Of a DNA stretch of 64,000 nt, positions 27,020-37,822 are shown one piece after another. The notes under the pieces are model-generated. The model made no database searches, was not told the origin of the DNA, and saw only the letters and a list, made by a program, of their open reading frames with translations. Position 1 is the stretch's first letter. Each line of letters opens with the position of its first letter. Position numbers and translations under genes: made by a program. Source of the DNA: Alterluteimonas quercicellularis (GTDB lineage: Bacteria; Pseudomonadota; Gammaproteobacteria; Xanthomonadales; Xanthomonadaceae); the NCBI RefSeq assembly GCF_021191635.1, contig NZ_JAIWPR010000006.1:1-64000 (forward strand), read 5' to 3'.

Positions 27020-29620
27020 TTACAGCGTGCGCTGCACCTCGATCCGCTCGAAGCACTCGATCTGGTCGCCGGCCTTGACGTCGTTGTAGGCCTTCACGCC
27101 GATGCCGCACTCGGTGTTGACGCGGACCTCGTCGACGTTCTCCTTGAAGCGGCGCAGCGATTCCAGCTCGCCCTCGAACACCACGGTGTTGTCGCGCAGC
27201 ACGCGGATCGGCTTGCTGCGCTTGACCACGCCCTCGATCACCATGCAGCCCGCCACGGCGCCGAACTTCGAGCTGCGGAACACGTCGCGCACCTCGGCGG
27301 TGCCGATGATCTCCTCGCGGATCTCGGTGCCCAGGATGCCCGAGGCCACCTGCTTCACCTGGTCGATCACGTCGTAGATGATCGAGAAGTAGCGCAGGTC
27401 CAGGCCGTTGGTGTCGATCACCTTGCGCGCCGAGGCGTCGGCGCGGACGTTGAAGCCGATGATCGTCGCCTTCGCCGCGGCGGCCGAGTTGGCGTCGGAC
27501 TCGGTGATGCCGCCCACGCCCGAGACGATGATGTTGATGCGGATCTGCTCGTTGGACAGCGCGGTCAGCGCCTGCCGCAGCGCCTCCACCGAGCCCTGCA
27601 CGTCGGCCTTGACCACCAGGTTGAGCGAGAGCTGCTGCTCGGCCTGGCCCATCTGCGCCATGATGTCTTCCATGCGGTTGCCCGCGGCCTGCACCAGGCG
27701 GGTCTCGCGGCGCTTGGTCTCGCGCTGCTGGGCGACCTCCTTGGCCAGGCGCTCGTCGTCGACGACCACGAAGTCGTCGCCCGCGTCGGGCACGCCCGAC
27801 AGGCCGAGCACCTGCACCGGGATCGACGGCCCGGCCTGCTCCACCGGCTTGCCGTTCTCGTCGAACAGCGCGCGCACGCGGCCGAACTGCACGCCGCACA
27901 CCAGGTAGTCGCCGCGGTTGAGCGCGCCCTGCTGGACCAGCACGGTCGCGACCGGGCCGCGGCCCTTGTCGAGCGAGGACTCGATGACGGTGCCGGTGGC
28001 GCGGCCCTGCGCGGCCGCGCGCAGCTCCAGCACCTCGGCCTGCAGCGAGATCGCGTCGAGCAGGTCGTCCACGCCGTCGCCGGTCTTGGCCGACAGCTCG
28101 ACCATCTGGGTGTCGCCGCCGAAGTCCTCGGCGACCACCTCGTGCTCGAGCAGCTCGTTCTTGATCCGGTTCGGGTCGGCGTCGGACTTGTCGATCTTGT
28201 TGATCGCCACGATCAGCGGCACCTTGGCCGCCCGCGCGTGCTGGACCGCCTCGACCGTCTGCGGCATGACGCCGTCGTCGGCCGCGACCACCAGCACCAC
28301 GATGTCGGTCAGCTTGGCGCCGCGCGCGCGCATCGAGGTGAACGCGGCGTGGCCCGGGGTGTCGAGGAAGCTGACGACGCCCTTCGGCGTCTCCACGTGG
28401 TAGGCGCCGATGTGCTGGGTGATGCCGCCCGCTTCGCCGCCGGCCACCTTGGTGCGGCGGATGTAGTCGAGCAGCGAGGTCTTGCCGTGGTCGACATGGC
28501 CCATGATGGTCACCACCGGCGGGCGCGCGACCTGCTCGCCCTGCACGTCCGCGACGTGGGCGATCAGCTCGCTCTCGGCGTCGTCGGCATCGGCGCGCAC
28601 GGGCTTGTGGCCCAGCTCCTCGGTGACCAGCGCGGCGGTGTCGTGGTCGATGGTCTGGGTGATGGTGGCCATCACGCCCATCTTGAACAGCGCCTTCACC
28701 ACGTCGCCGCCCTTGAGCGCGAGCTTCTGCGCGAGGTCGGCCACGGTGATCGCCTCGCCGATCGCCACTTCGCGTACCACCGGTGCGGTCGGGCGCTCGA
28801 AGCCGTGCGGGCCGCCGGAGCCGCCGCGCGACTGCTCCAGGTTGCGGCGCGGCTTCGGCTTGCCGCGGGCGGTGCTGCGGCGCGCGCGGTCGGCGGCCGA
28901 CAGGTGCAGCTGGCCGGCGAAGCGCGCGGTGGTGTCGTCGTCCTCGACGCCGGAGACCATCGCGTGCGAGCCGCGGTGCGGCTTGGCCTTCTGGTTGCGG
29001 TCGTCGCGCGCCGGCGCGGCCGGCTTCGGATGGCCGTGCCCGTGCACGGGGCGGCGCGCGGCCGTGGCCGCATCGTCGCCGCCGGCGGCGGTCGCGGCGG
29101 CGGCGGCTTCCTGGCGCAGGCGCTCGGCTTCCTCGTCCTCCTTGCGCTTGCGCTCGGCGGCCTCCTCGGCGCGCTTGCGATCCTCCTCGGCCAGGCGCTG
29201 CTGCTCGGACAGGTTGCGCTGCCGGGATTCCTCCAGCTTGCGCAGGATCTCCGCCCGCTCGGCATCCTCGCCGCCCGCCTGGGACGCCCCGTCGGCCCGG
29301 TCGGCCGGCTTCACCAGGGTGACCTTCTTGCGCACGACCACGTCCACCGTCTGGCGGTTCTTGCCGCCCCCGACGGTGATTTCCTGCTTGCGGCTGCGGT
29401 TGAGGGTGATCTTCTTCGGGCTGGCCGCGTCCTCGGCCGGCTTCTCGGCCTTGCCGTGGGTGCGGCGCAGGAAGCCGAGAAGCTTCACCTTCTCGGTGCT
29501 GGTGACCACCTGGTCGGGATTGCTGAAGGGCATGCCGGCCTCGGCCAGCTGTTCCAGCAGTTTCTCGACCGGCGTGTTCACCAGTGCGGCCAGCTTGCGG
29601 ATGGTGGTTTGCTGCGACAT
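27020..29620 (-). CDS. infB: Translation initiation factor IF-2
   Basis: This GTPase places initiator tRNA in the ribosomal P site. The 866 residues show the IF2-N domain ([20 protein letters not shown]), a long charged Ala/Glu/Arg-rich linker (about 120-330), the second IF2-N-like element ([19 protein letters not shown]), and the G domain with [14 protein letters not shown] and NKID (about 380-500). Domains II, III and the fMet-binding C2 domain follow, ending [13 protein letters not shown] 29620 is standard. It is downstream of nusA in the rimP-nusA-infB cluster. Confidence 0.98.
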   Translation of the reverse strand: MSQQTTIRKLAALVNTPVEKLLEQLAEAGMPFSNPDQVVTSTEKVKLLGFLRRTHGKAEKPAEDAASPKKITLNRSRKQEITVGGGKNRQTVDVVVRKKVTLVKPADRADGASQAGGEDAERAEILRKLEESRQRNLSEQQRLAEEDRKRAEEAAERKRKEDEEAERLRQEAAAAATAAGGDDAATAARRPVHGHGHPKPAAPARDDRNQKAKPHRGSHAMVSGVEDDDTTARFAGQLHLSAADRARRSTARGKPKPRRNLEQSRGGSGGPHGFERPTAPVVREVAIGEAITVADLAQKLALKGGDVVKALFKMGVMATITQTIDHDTAALVTEELGHKPVRADADDAESELIAHVADVQGEQVARPPVVTIMGHVDHGKTSLLDYIRRTKVAGGEAGGITQHIGAYHVETPKGVVSFLDTPGHAAFTSMRARGAKLTDIVVLVVAADDGVMPQTVEAVQHARAAKVPLIVAINKIDKSDADPNRIKNELLEHEVVAEDFGGDTQMVELSAKTGDGVDDLLDAISLQAEVLELRAAAQGRATGTVIESSLDKGRGPVATVLVQQGALNRGDYLVCGVQFGRVRALFDENGKPVEQAGPSIPVQVLGLSGVPDAGDDFVVVDDERLAKEVAQQRETKRRETRLVQAAGNRMEDIMAQMGQAEQQLSLNLVVKADVQGSVEALRQALTALSNEQIRINIIVSGVGGITESDANSAAAAKATIIGFNVRADASARKVIDTNGLDLRYFSIIYDVIDQVKQVASGILGTEIREEIIGTAEVRDVFRSSKFGAVAGCMVIEGVVKRSKPIRVLRDNTVVFEGELESLRRFKENVDEVRVNTECGIGVKAYNDVKAGDQIECFERIEVQRTL

Positions 29621-29766
29621 TCGGTTTCCGATTCCTTGGGCGCGCCCGCAGGCCGCGCCATCGATATAGCCATTCTACTGCGATGCGGGTCGCGGCCGCC
29701 GTCCGGCCGCCCGGAGGCGGCGCCGGCAGGCCGCCGGCGGCACCCCCGGCCCTGCCCGCCGGGGCG

Positions 29767-31278
<1,512 letters not shown>

Positions 31279-31360
31279 TCTGTTACGCCTCTGAAGATCT
31301 GGAATTCACCAACCCGGAGCGGCAAGGCCACGCGCCCGCCGCCCCACCGTCCTCGCGGAC

Positions 31361-31954
31361 CTACTCCTGCGCGCCCTCCGGCGCCTGCGTCCCGCCCGCG
31401 TCCCTGCCGCGCTTGCCCGGGCGGGCGTCGCGCCCGCTGCGGTCGCGCGCCGGGGCCAGCCCCAGCGCCGCCCAGTCCGGCACCAGGCGCGCCTTGTCGA
31501 TGTTGTCGAACGCCACCCGCAGCGGCTGGCCGTCGACCTCGAACGCGATCGTCGCGTCCTCGACGCCGACGATGCGCCCGGTCAGGCGACGGCGCCCGTC
31601 CTGCGGCAGCTTCAGCCCGACCTTCGCGGTCTCGCCGGCGAAGCGCGCGAACTGGGCCGGCGCGAACAGCGGGCGGTCGATGCCCGGCGAGGACACCTCC
31701 AGCGTGTAGTGCCCGCTGATCGGGTCCTCCACGTCGAGCAGCGCGGAGACCTCGCGGCTGACCGCCTCGCAGTCGTCGATGGTCACGCCCCGGCCCTCGG
31801 CCTCCGCCGACGCCTCGGCGCCCGGCCGGTCGATGTACAGGCGCAGCACCGCGCTGCCCGGCGTGGGCAGGTACTCCGCGCCGAGCAGCTCGAGCCCCAG
31901 CGCTTCCACGGTGGGGGTCAACAGTTCGGTGATTCGGGTCGCCTTGTCGGCCAC
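31361..31954 (-). CDS. rimP: Ribosome maturation factor RimP
   Basis: RimP is needed for 30S maturation. The protein shows [21 protein letters not shown], the central [22 protein letters not shown] and the [10 protein letters not shown] motif, followed by an Sm-like domain ending [15 protein letters not shown] Lys/Arg/Gly-rich tail of about 40 residues is lineage-specific. Start GTG 31954 (VADKATRI) was chosen because GGAG lies 8 nt upstream and relatives begin at this point; an ATG at 32011 would add 19 unrelated residues. It opens the rimP-nusA-infB cluster downstream of the initiator tRNA. Confidence 0.95.
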   Translation of the reverse strand: MADKATRITELLTPTVEALGLELLGAEYLPTPGSAVLRLYIDRPGAEASAEAEGRGVTIDDCEAVSREVSALLDVEDPISGHYTLEVSSPGIDRPLFAPAQFARFAGETAKVGLKLPQDGRRRLTGRIVGVEDATIAFEVDGQPLRVAFDNIDKARLVPDWAALGLAPARDRSGRDARPGKRGRDAGGTQAPEGAQE

Positions 31955-32002
31955 GACGTACTCCGGCTCTGAATGCTGGTCTCGATGAAAAGGCCACCCC
32001 GA

Positions 32003-32032
32003 AAAAGCCAAGGGGCCCGGTGGGCCCCTTGT
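32003..32032 (-). terminator. Terminator between initiator tRNA gene and rimP
   Basis: Arms CAAGGGGCCC and GGGCCCCTTG with a 3-base loop (32010-32032) are followed on the minus strand by GGCTTTTTCG. It would end most tRNA transcripts and allow some read-through into rimP-nusA-infB, as in the metY-rimP arrangement of enteric bacteria. Confidence 0.9.
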
Positions 32033-32150
32033 CCGATGACGCTGGATTTCGGTGTCGGGACACGGAGCAACGTGTCTTCGACTCAGCCCGATCGCGGCCG
32101 GTACCGCCGAAAAGCGCCTTGTGGAAGGCGCCTCGCCGGCCGCGAAAAGC

Positions 32151-32227
32151 TGGTAGCGGGGGCAGGATTTGAACCTGCGACCTTCGGGTTATGAGCCCGA
32201 CGAGCTGCCAGACTGCTCCACCCCGCA
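32151..32227 (-). tRNA. Initiator tRNA-fMet (CAT anticodon)
   Basis: The 77 nt cloverleaf with encoded CCA shows the initiator hallmarks: three consecutive G-C pairs in the anticodon stem (GGG-CTCATAA-CCC), an A11-U24 pair in the D stem, and no Watson-Crick pair at 1-72 (U1 opposite U72 here, where E. coli has C1-A72). Its position upstream of rimP-nusA-infB matches metY in enteric bacteria. A promoter lies directly upstream and a terminator downstream. Confidence 0.97.
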
Positions 32228-32238
32228 GCAGGAGTGGA

Positions 32239-32267
32239 ATTATGACGGACGCGGTTTCCGATTGCAA
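32239..32267 (-). promoter_or_regulatory. Promoter of the initiator tRNA gene
   Basis: Minus strand TTGCAA (32267-32262), 17 bp, CATAAT (32244-32239), ending 11 bp before the mature tRNA 5' end. This is one of the best sigma70 matches in the window. Confidence 0.85.
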
Positions 32268-32324
32268 CCCGATGCGCAACGCGAACGCCAGGGAACGCGT
32301 CGCGCCCGCGCCCCCGCGATCCGC

Positions 32325-33545
32325 CTAGGGCACGACGGTCAGCGCCCGCGCGGACAGCAGCCACTGCAGCAGCGGACCGGCCTGCGGCCAGGCGTCGCGG
32401 GCCTCGCCGGCCGCCACCGTGTCGCCGGCGTTGAGCCGCCGCAGCAGCCCGGCCAGGGCGTCGCCCGGGTCCTCGACCCTGCGCACGTGGCCGCAGGCGC
32501 CGCACAGCGCCCCGCCGTCGTCGCGGACCCAGGCGATCGGGAAGCGCGCATCGCGCAGGCGCAGGCCGTCGCCGTCGGCGGGCATGGGCGTCGATGCGAG
32601 CGGCGGCGGCGGCGCGAACCCGGCCCCGGTCAGCAGCTGGAGATGCAGGGCGAGCATCCCGGAACGCAGGCGGTCGGCCCGCAGCTGCGAGCGCACGTCG
32701 TCCAGCGCTGCGGCCATCGCCGGCGGCAGGCCGTCGCCGGGCGCGGCGAACATGGAGGCTGCAGCCGATCCGCCGTCCGGCGCCGTCGCGGGCGGGAGCA
32801 GCGACATCATGCCGTCCAGGTCGTAGGCCAGCCGGTGCTCGTGGCGCGGGATGCCGACGTTGACGCTGGTGGCGTGGCCGTCGCCTGCGGTCTCGCCGAC
32901 GTGGTAGTAGTCGGACGGCCAGTAGAGAACGTCGCCCGGCGCCATGTCGATCGCGAACGAGGCGTCGAGGTACTGCGCGTAGTCGACCCGCGTCGCGACC
33001 GCTTCGGTCCACGGCCGCTGCGACCAGAACCGCATCCGCTTGCGCCCCTGCAGCACGAACAGGAAGGTCGCGAAGCGGTCCTTGTGCACGCCCACCGGCG
33101 TGCGCTCGTAGTTGCCGTGGAACAGCGTGCTGATGGCGCCGCTGCCGGGCACGCCGACGCGTTCCCAGAGCCCGTGGAAGAACCGGCGCCCGGCGTCCCA
33201 GACACCGTAACCGTGGCGATGCAGGGTGTTGACGATCAACGCGTAGTCGCAGGGCGCGCCGGCGCGCTGCCGCACGCGGCGCGCGTAGGCGTCGAAGTCC
33301 GCATCCCCGGGCCCCGGCAGCCAGGGCTGCAGCTGGGTCAGCTGGCGGCCGTCGAGCACGAAGCGCACCCGCTGCTCGCGTTCCTCCGGGGTGGGCCTGG
33401 CGCGCGCGACCGCGCGCAGGACGGCGTCGGGCGGATAGGCCGGCTCGCCGAGCCCGCGGAACACCACCGGCCCGCGGTCCCACCAGGTGCGGACGAAGCG
33501 ATCCCAGTCCAGCGCCGTTTCCTCGGCATAGCGTGGATCGCTCAT
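32325..33545 (-). CDS. JmjC/cupin-type Fe(II)/2-oxoglutarate oxygenase of RiPP locus 2 (iron ligands intact)
   Basis: The 406-residue protein has the double-stranded beta-helix of JmjC/Cupin_4 hydroxylases. The ligands are visible: His154 and Asp156 in VGVHKDRFATF and His215 in DYYHVGE, with FLFVLQGRKRMRFW and APGDVLYWPSDYYH between. A C-terminal region (about 330-406) contains CGACGH and helices like a winged-helix dimerisation domain. It is predicted to hydroxylate an amino-acid side chain, here most plausibly in the precursors encoded at 37306-38002. It is the last gene of the cluster; its start overlaps the LanM-like gene (ATGA at 33545-33542). Its paralogue at 35994-37232 has lost the ligands. 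Confidence 0.8.
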   Translation of the reverse strand: MSDPRYAEETALDWDRFVRTWWDRGPVVFRGLGEPAYPPDAVLRAVARARPTPEEREQRVRFVLDGRQLTQLQPWLPGPGDADFDAYARRVRQRAGAPCDYALIVNTLHRHGYGVWDAGRRFFHGLWERVGVPGSGAISTLFHGNYERTPVGVHKDRFATFLFVLQGRKRMRFWSQRPWTEAVATRVDYAQYLDASFAIDMAPGDVLYWPSDYYHVGETAGDGHATSVNVGIPRHEHRLAYDLDGMMSLLPPATAPDGGSAAASMFAAPGDGLPPAMAAALDDVRSQLRADRLRSGMLALHLQLLTGAGFAPPPPLASTPMPADGDGLRLRDARFPIAWVRDDGGALCGACGHVRRVEDPGDALAGLLRRLNAGDTVAAGEARDAWPQAGPLLQWLLSARALTVVP

Positions 33546-36007
33546 GGCATGCGCGCTCCGTAGACTCGCTCCAGGGTGCGCCGGTACTCGCCCAGCGGGC
33601 CCAGCCCCATGCGCCGGCGGCGCGCGTCGACCGCGCCCGGCGCTTCGAGCGGGTACGGTTCCAGGCGTCCCCGGCGCTTCCTGAACTTGGTGCCGTAGCG
33701 TTGCCGGCGTCCCGCGTTGACGCTCACCGCGTCGGCCAGGTAGGCGACCTCGCGCCAGGGCACCTCCCCCAGCGCCGCGGCGGCGCGCATCTCGCGCAGA
33801 CAGCGCCGCTGGAACGCCAGCGCCCCGGGGCCGGCGTGCTGCGCCAGCCGCGAGGCGGCACCGCCGGCCTCGCGCCCGACCATCGCCTCGCTCGGCCACC
33901 CGTGGGCATCGAGCACGTCCTCGAGCCAGGCCAGCGCGGCGGCGGTCAGCGCCTGCAGCTGACGCCCGGCTTCGCGGTCGCGGAAGCCGCCGGCGGCCCA
34001 GGCCGCGCGCAGCGGCGCATCGGCGCGCTGGATCCGCAGCAGCCGCGCGGCCACCGCGCGCTGACGCGGCCTGGCCGGCGGCAGCGGCTCGGCTTCGACC
34101 CGGATCCGGCGGCGGTCCCAGGAGAAGGTGACCCGGCGTCCCGCCGCGTTCCAGTCGAAGCTCGCGCTGCCCGTGCGTTCATCCCGGATCCGCAGGTCGA
34201 CGCCGAGCGCGGGATCGCGCAGGCGCAGGCCGTCGGCGTCGCGCAGCACCTCCGGCCACTGCGCCAGTTGCGGATGAACATGGGCGATGGCGTCCTGCAT
34301 CGGCACGGCCAGCGCGACGAAGCCGAGGTTGCGTCCCTCGAGCAGCATCGCGGGGTTCGGCAACAGCGTGGGTTCCTCCACGTGCTGCGGTCCCGCTTCA
34401 CGGAGGTCGAGACAGCCAGGGCCGTCCAGCCACTGCAGGGCGCCGCCGTCGGCCGGGGTGAAGAAGTACGGCACGTCGCCGCGCGCCAGCTGCGCGCGCT
34501 CCTCCGCGCTGAAGCGCGACCGCGACCGCGGTCGTCTCGCGCCGCCGGACGGCGGCAGCCGCCGCTCCAGTTCCTGCGCGTAGGTGGCGCTGTACTTGAC
34601 CAGCGCCCTGACCCGCCCGCCGCGCAGGTCGCGTCGCAGCCGCGCGAGCAGCCGTTCGCGGTGCAGTCCGATGCGGGTCCACAGGTCGAACATGCCGCGC
34701 AGCATCGGCAGCAGGTAGGCCGCGTAGCCGGCATTGCCCAGCGTGTCGGCCACAAGCGTTCGGGTCTCCCGTCGTGCCCAGGACGCGGCCACCCGGCGCA
34801 GGCGCAGGCCGCCGCCGGGCGCGGCGAAGAATGCCGTCGCGGGGCCCTCCGCCTCGTCCGCGCGGAGTTCCGCAGGGAACCCCGGATGCGCGCGGCCGCG
34901 GTGCGCCGCCGGCTCGACCAGGCCGGTGCCGCTGAGCCGCTGCAACGGACAGGCGAACACCTCCAGGTCGACGATGTAGGGCAGCGGGCCGGCGGCGCCG
35001 CGCCGGCGCCCGGCCAGCAGGTTGCCGTCGCCCAGGTCGGTGACGCCGAAGGCGTAGCAGGCGGCCGCCAGCGCACCGCCCGATCGCCAGTAGGTGGCCG
35101 CCTCGCGCGGGGTCAGGCACGGCGCCTCGACGCATCGCGTCCCGGCATGCAGCGTGGTCCGGCGCTTCGGCGGCTCGATCCACTCCTGCCAGCTGTAGGT
35201 CCGGCGATCGCGGCCGCGGCCGCGCCACACGCGCAGCGTCGGCAGCCGCACCGGCCCCGAGGCTTCGGGCAGGTCGTTGAGCCATTCGAAGATCGAGGCG
35301 TCGCTGCCGGCGGCCAGGAAGATGCGCTCGCCGTCGACCGGCCTGGGCTTGTAGGCGATGCGGCGCCCGCCGCGCATGCGCAGGCACAGCACGCGCTGGC
35401 GGCCGTTGTGGGTCTCGGACGGCGCCGCCCAGAGCGCGGAGACCGGGCCCTCGACCTCGCCGCCGAAGGCGCCGCCGCGCAGGTCGCGCCGCAGGCGCGC
35501 GGCGAAGCGCTCGAAGAACGCGCGGAAATCCTCCCAGGCCCGGCGCACCTCGTCCGCGCAGCCGTCGCCGCCGATCGCGCAGCGCACGAACGCGCCGCCG
35601 ACCAGCGGCGCGAACAGCTCGGCGTTGCGCGGACGGAGCAGCCCGCGGCGGAACAGGTCGCCATGGGCGTCCTCCCGCTGCCGGCACCAAGTCCCCAGCC
35701 CCTCCACCATTTCGATCCAAGGCCGGAACGCCGGTCGCGACAGCGCTGCGGAGATCGCCTGCGCGTCCTGCGCACCGCCGAGCGTGCGCACGGCCTCGGT
35801 CAGGCCGTCGGGCCCCATGCGCGCCACGCAGGGGAACAGCGCCCCGCCGCGTCCCCGCCGGAGATCGCGCACCAGCGCGGCGGTCTCCGGCGGCAGCACC
35901 GTCGCCCGGCCGGCGCGGCCGGCCGCCGGCAACCGCAGCAGTTCCGCGCCGGCGCCGGCATGGGCGTCCACCGTCGGGCGCCGCGCCGTCCGCTCAGCCT
36001 CGCGCAT
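33542..36007 (-). CDS. LanM-type dehydratase domain (DUF4135) fused to a DUF6624-like domain, no cyclase
   Basis: The 821-residue protein carries class II lanthipeptide dehydratase landmarks: SETHNGRQRV (197-206, family (G)DTHNGGRxV), IAYKPR (217-222), the TDL-x-x-x-N catalytic segment as TDLGDGN (323-329), IVDLE (345-349), RALVKYSATY (467-476, family RxxxRxTxxY) and LARGDVPYF (507-515). The His of the usual TDLHxEN motif is Gly here, and the elimination-site Arg and Thr read Lys and Ser. There is no LanC zinc-binding cyclase. Residues 695-810 instead match the DUF6624 pattern (HGWPSEAMVGREAG, LAQHA, YLADAVSVNAG, QRYGTKF, VDARRRRMGLGPLGEY). ATG 36007 overlaps the upstream gene by 14 bp. It probably acts on the three small peptides; the chemistry is unproven. 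Confidence 0.8.
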   Translation of the reverse strand: MREAERTARRPTVDAHAGAGAELLRLPAAGRAGRATVLPPETAALVRDLRRGRGGALFPCVARMGPDGLTEAVRTLGGAQDAQAISAALSRPAFRPWIEMVEGLGTWCRQREDAHGDLFRRGLLRPRNAELFAPLVGGAFVRCAIGGDGCADEVRRAWEDFRAFFERFAARLRRDLRGGAFGGEVEGPVSALWAAPSETHNGRQRVLCLRMRGGRRIAYKPRPVDGERIFLAAGSDASIFEWLNDLPEASGPVRLPTLRVWRGRGRDRRTYSWQEWIEPPKRRTTLHAGTRCVEAPCLTPREAATYWRSGGALAAACYAFGVTDLGDGNLLAGRRRGAAGPLPYIVDLEVFACPLQRLSGTGLVEPAAHRGRAHPGFPAELRADEAEGPATAFFAAPGGGLRLRRVAASWARRETRTLVADTLGNAGYAAYLLPMLRGMFDLWTRIGLHRERLLARLRRDLRGGRVRALVKYSATYAQELERRLPPSGGARRPRSRSRFSAEERAQLARGDVPYFFTPADGGALQWLDGPGCLDLREAGPQHVEEPTLLPNPAMLLEGRNLGFVALAVPMQDAIAHVHPQLAQWPEVLRDADGLRLRDPALGVDLRIRDERTGSASFDWNAAGRRVTFSWDRRRIRVEAEPLPPARPRQRAVAARLLRIQRADAPLRAAWAAGGFRDREAGRQLQALTAAALAWLEDVLDAHGWPSEAMVGREAGGAASRLAQHAGPGALAFQRRCLREMRAAAALGEVPWREVAYLADAVSVNAGRRQRYGTKFRKRRGRLEPYPLEAPGAVDARRRRMGLGPLGEYRRTLERVYGARMP

Positions 36008-37232
36008 CGGCCTCGCTCCGGCCCGCCGGCGCTTCGCGCGCCCGGTCGAGCGCCACGCCGCGCGCGGCGTGCAAGCGGTCCAGCGCCACGCGCAGCGCCG
36101 GATCGGGATCGGGCGCGCCGCACAGGTCGGCGACCCGGTGCGTGCCGCCGGCTTCGAGGCGATGCCGCATGGCGTCGGCGCCGGCCGAGGCGGGCACGCC
36201 CAGGGCATGGCCGTTGACCGCCCACACCGCCATCCCCTCGCCCACGGGCATGACCGCGATGCGGGCGCCCGGCGCCATGCGGATGCAGTCCTCGTCCCGC
36301 AGCGGGGGCGGCCGGCCGCGCGGCGGCGCCGGCTCCAGCGCACAGGCGCTGCGCCGGCTCGCCCACCTCACCTGCAGCGCGGTCTCCAGGTCCTGGCCGG
36401 ACGCGAACGCCGAGAGTTCGCAGACCAGGCGCTGCAGCGGCGCCGGCAGGCCGGTGCCGCCGTCGGCCTCGCGCGCGGGCTCGACGGGAAAGGCCGGCGT
36501 GTCTCCGTCGGGATACAGCACCGGCTGCAGCATGCCGATCGCCAGGTCGCGCACTTCGTCCGCCAGCGCAGCGGGCGCCTGCGGCACGCTCAGCTGCAGC
36601 GCCAGCGCGTCCTCACTGCGTTCGCGCGCGCGCCAGCCGGCGGGCCAGTAGATCAACTGGCCGGGGCCGGCGGACCAGTCGCGCACCGCACCACCGTCCG
36701 CACCGGGCGGTGCGATCCGTACCCGCACCTCGCCGTCCAGCGGCAGCAGCAGGACCGATGCGTCGACCGCCCGCTCGCGGACGTAGCGGCCCAGCGTCAG
36801 CGATGCTGCAATCGGCTGCAGCGGGCAACCCACGCGGTCCCACAGGTCCTGCAGGAAGCCGCGGACGGCGGCCCAGGCGGCCGGATCGGCCACCAGCGGC
36901 TGCTCGATCTCGAGCCAGGGGGCACAAGGGCGCAGCCGCGCGTCCAGCCGCTGCAGGTAGTCGCGGATCGCGACGTCGCCGTCGTCGGGCAGCAGGTCGC
37001 CCGGGGCGCGGATGTCGGCGTCGCCGACATGGAATCGAAGCGCAGGCAGCATGAAGAAGCGCATGCCCGCCCGGAACGGCCGGGCGATTTCCCTGACCAG
37101 GCGGAAGGCGTGGTCGGCGTCCAGGGGCGCTGCGCCGAGCGCCGCACGGGCCGGCGTGCGCGCCCAGTGCTGCGCGACGAAGCGGTCCCAGTCGTGCGCC
37201 GGGATCTGCCCCGGCTCGCGGTCCATCGCCAT
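35994..37232 (-). CDS. Pseudo-JmjC (cupin-fold) protein of RiPP locus 2, iron ligands missing
   Basis: The 412-residue paralogue of the JmjC protein at 32325-33545 shares DWDRFVAQHW near the start, FLQDLWDRVG, LTLGRYVRERAVDASVLLLPLDGEVRVRI and GPGQLIYWPAGW. At the positions of the two first ligands the His and Asp are Arg154 and Val156, and the distal His is Ala202, so Fe(II) should not bind in the usual way. A peptide-binding or scaffold role is a reasonable guess. ATG 37232 (GGAGG 11 nt upstream) lies 73 bp after the last precursor gene. The C-terminal 190 residues are divergent and rich in Ala/Arg/Pro. Confidence 0.7.
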   Translation of the reverse strand: MAMDREPGQIPAHDWDRFVAQHWARTPARAALGAAPLDADHAFRLVREIARPFRAGMRFFMLPALRFHVGDADIRAPGDLLPDDGDVAIRDYLQRLDARLRPCAPWLEIEQPLVADPAAWAAVRGFLQDLWDRVGCPLQPIAASLTLGRYVRERAVDASVLLLPLDGEVRVRIAPPGADGGAVRDWSAGPGQLIYWPAGWRARERSEDALALQLSVPQAPAALADEVRDLAIGMLQPVLYPDGDTPAFPVEPAREADGGTGLPAPLQRLVCELSAFASGQDLETALQVRWASRRSACALEPAPPRGRPPPLRDEDCIRMAPGARIAVMPVGEGMAVWAVNGHALGVPASAGADAMRHRLEAGGTHRVADLCGAPDPDPALRVALDRLHAARGVALDRAREAPAGRSEADARG

Positions 37233-37305
37233 TGGCTCGTGTTCCTCCGGCGGTCCGGAACGGTGGCGCCCGCTCGCGGTACCGTGGGCGGGCGCCGGCG
37301 TCCGC

Positions 37306-37488
37306 TCAGGGGGCGCAGTACAGCCAGCGGGTGCAGGTGGCCTGCGGGGCATCGCCCCCGTTGTCCAGCGCGGTACCCTGCGCGGCCGCGCGCTCCGCCT
37401 GCCCGATCAGGCGCTCCAGCTCGGCGCCGCGATCGGCGCGGGCCTCGGCGTGGCCTGCGTTCCTGCTGCCGATTCGAACCTTTTCCAT
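37306..37488 (-). CDS. RiPP locus 2 precursor C (60 residues)
   Basis: Starts MEKVRIGSRN, with a helical leader LERLIGQAER, then GTALDNGGDAPQATC and a C-terminal TC-TRWLY-C-AP. It shares the order MxKV, (L/E)-x-LIGQ-x-E, GTALD, APQ(A/S)TC and YC with the two precursors upstream. Thr51-Cys52 and Cys58 form a TC-x5-C unit. It is the precursor nearest the modification genes, 73 bp before the pseudo-JmjC gene. An AAGGAGAAC ribosome site precedes ATG 37488. Function as a modified-peptide precursor is inferred from size, paralogy and neighbours. Confidence 0.82.
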   Translation of the reverse strand: MEKVRIGSRNAGHAEARADRGAELERLIGQAERAAAQGTALDNGGDAPQATCTRWLYCAP

Positions 37489-37559
37489 CGTGTTCTCCTT
37501 GAACGAAGCGGCCGCCCGGAACGCCGGATGCGGGCATCCGGGCGGCCGATGACGCGGGT

Positions 37560-37745
37560 TCAGACGCAGTAGATGAAGCGGGAACAGGTGGCCTGCGGCG
37601 CCTGTCCGCGGGTGTCCAGCGCGGTCCCGGCGGGAGACGACGCGCGCTGCTCCACCTGCCCGATGAGGCGGTCGAGCTTGGCGCCGGCGTCGGCATTGCG
37701 GTCGCGACCGCGGATGTTGTCCTTGCTGATCCGGACCTTGTCCAT
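37560..37745 (-). CDS. RiPP locus 2 precursor B (61 residues)
   Basis: MDKVRISKDN start, LDRLIGQVEQR helix, GTALDTRGQAPQATC and terminal TC-SRFIY-C-V. A GAAGGAGAA ribosome site precedes ATG 37745. Relative to its neighbours the leader is conserved in charge pattern while the five residues between the two Cys vary (SRFIY), as expected for a diversified core. No double-glycine cleavage site is shared by all three peptides, so a C39 peptidase of the type at 16482 is not the obvious protease. Confidence 0.82.
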   Translation of the reverse strand: MDKVRISKDNIRGRDRNADAGAKLDRLIGQVEQRASSPAGTALDTRGQAPQATCSRFIYCV

Positions 37746-37822
37746 TTTCCTTCTCCTTCGATTGGGTCGGGTGCCCGGCGGCCACGGCGGGGCCTGACGG
37801 CCGGGCATGTGCGTCGTGCGGT

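Noticed and set aside
33542-36007. Reading the LanM-like gene as a truncated pseudogene that lost its LanC half
   Set aside because: The C-terminus is an ordered DUF6624-like domain with conserved residues, the frame is intact over 821 codons, and the gene is coupled to both neighbours by overlaps.
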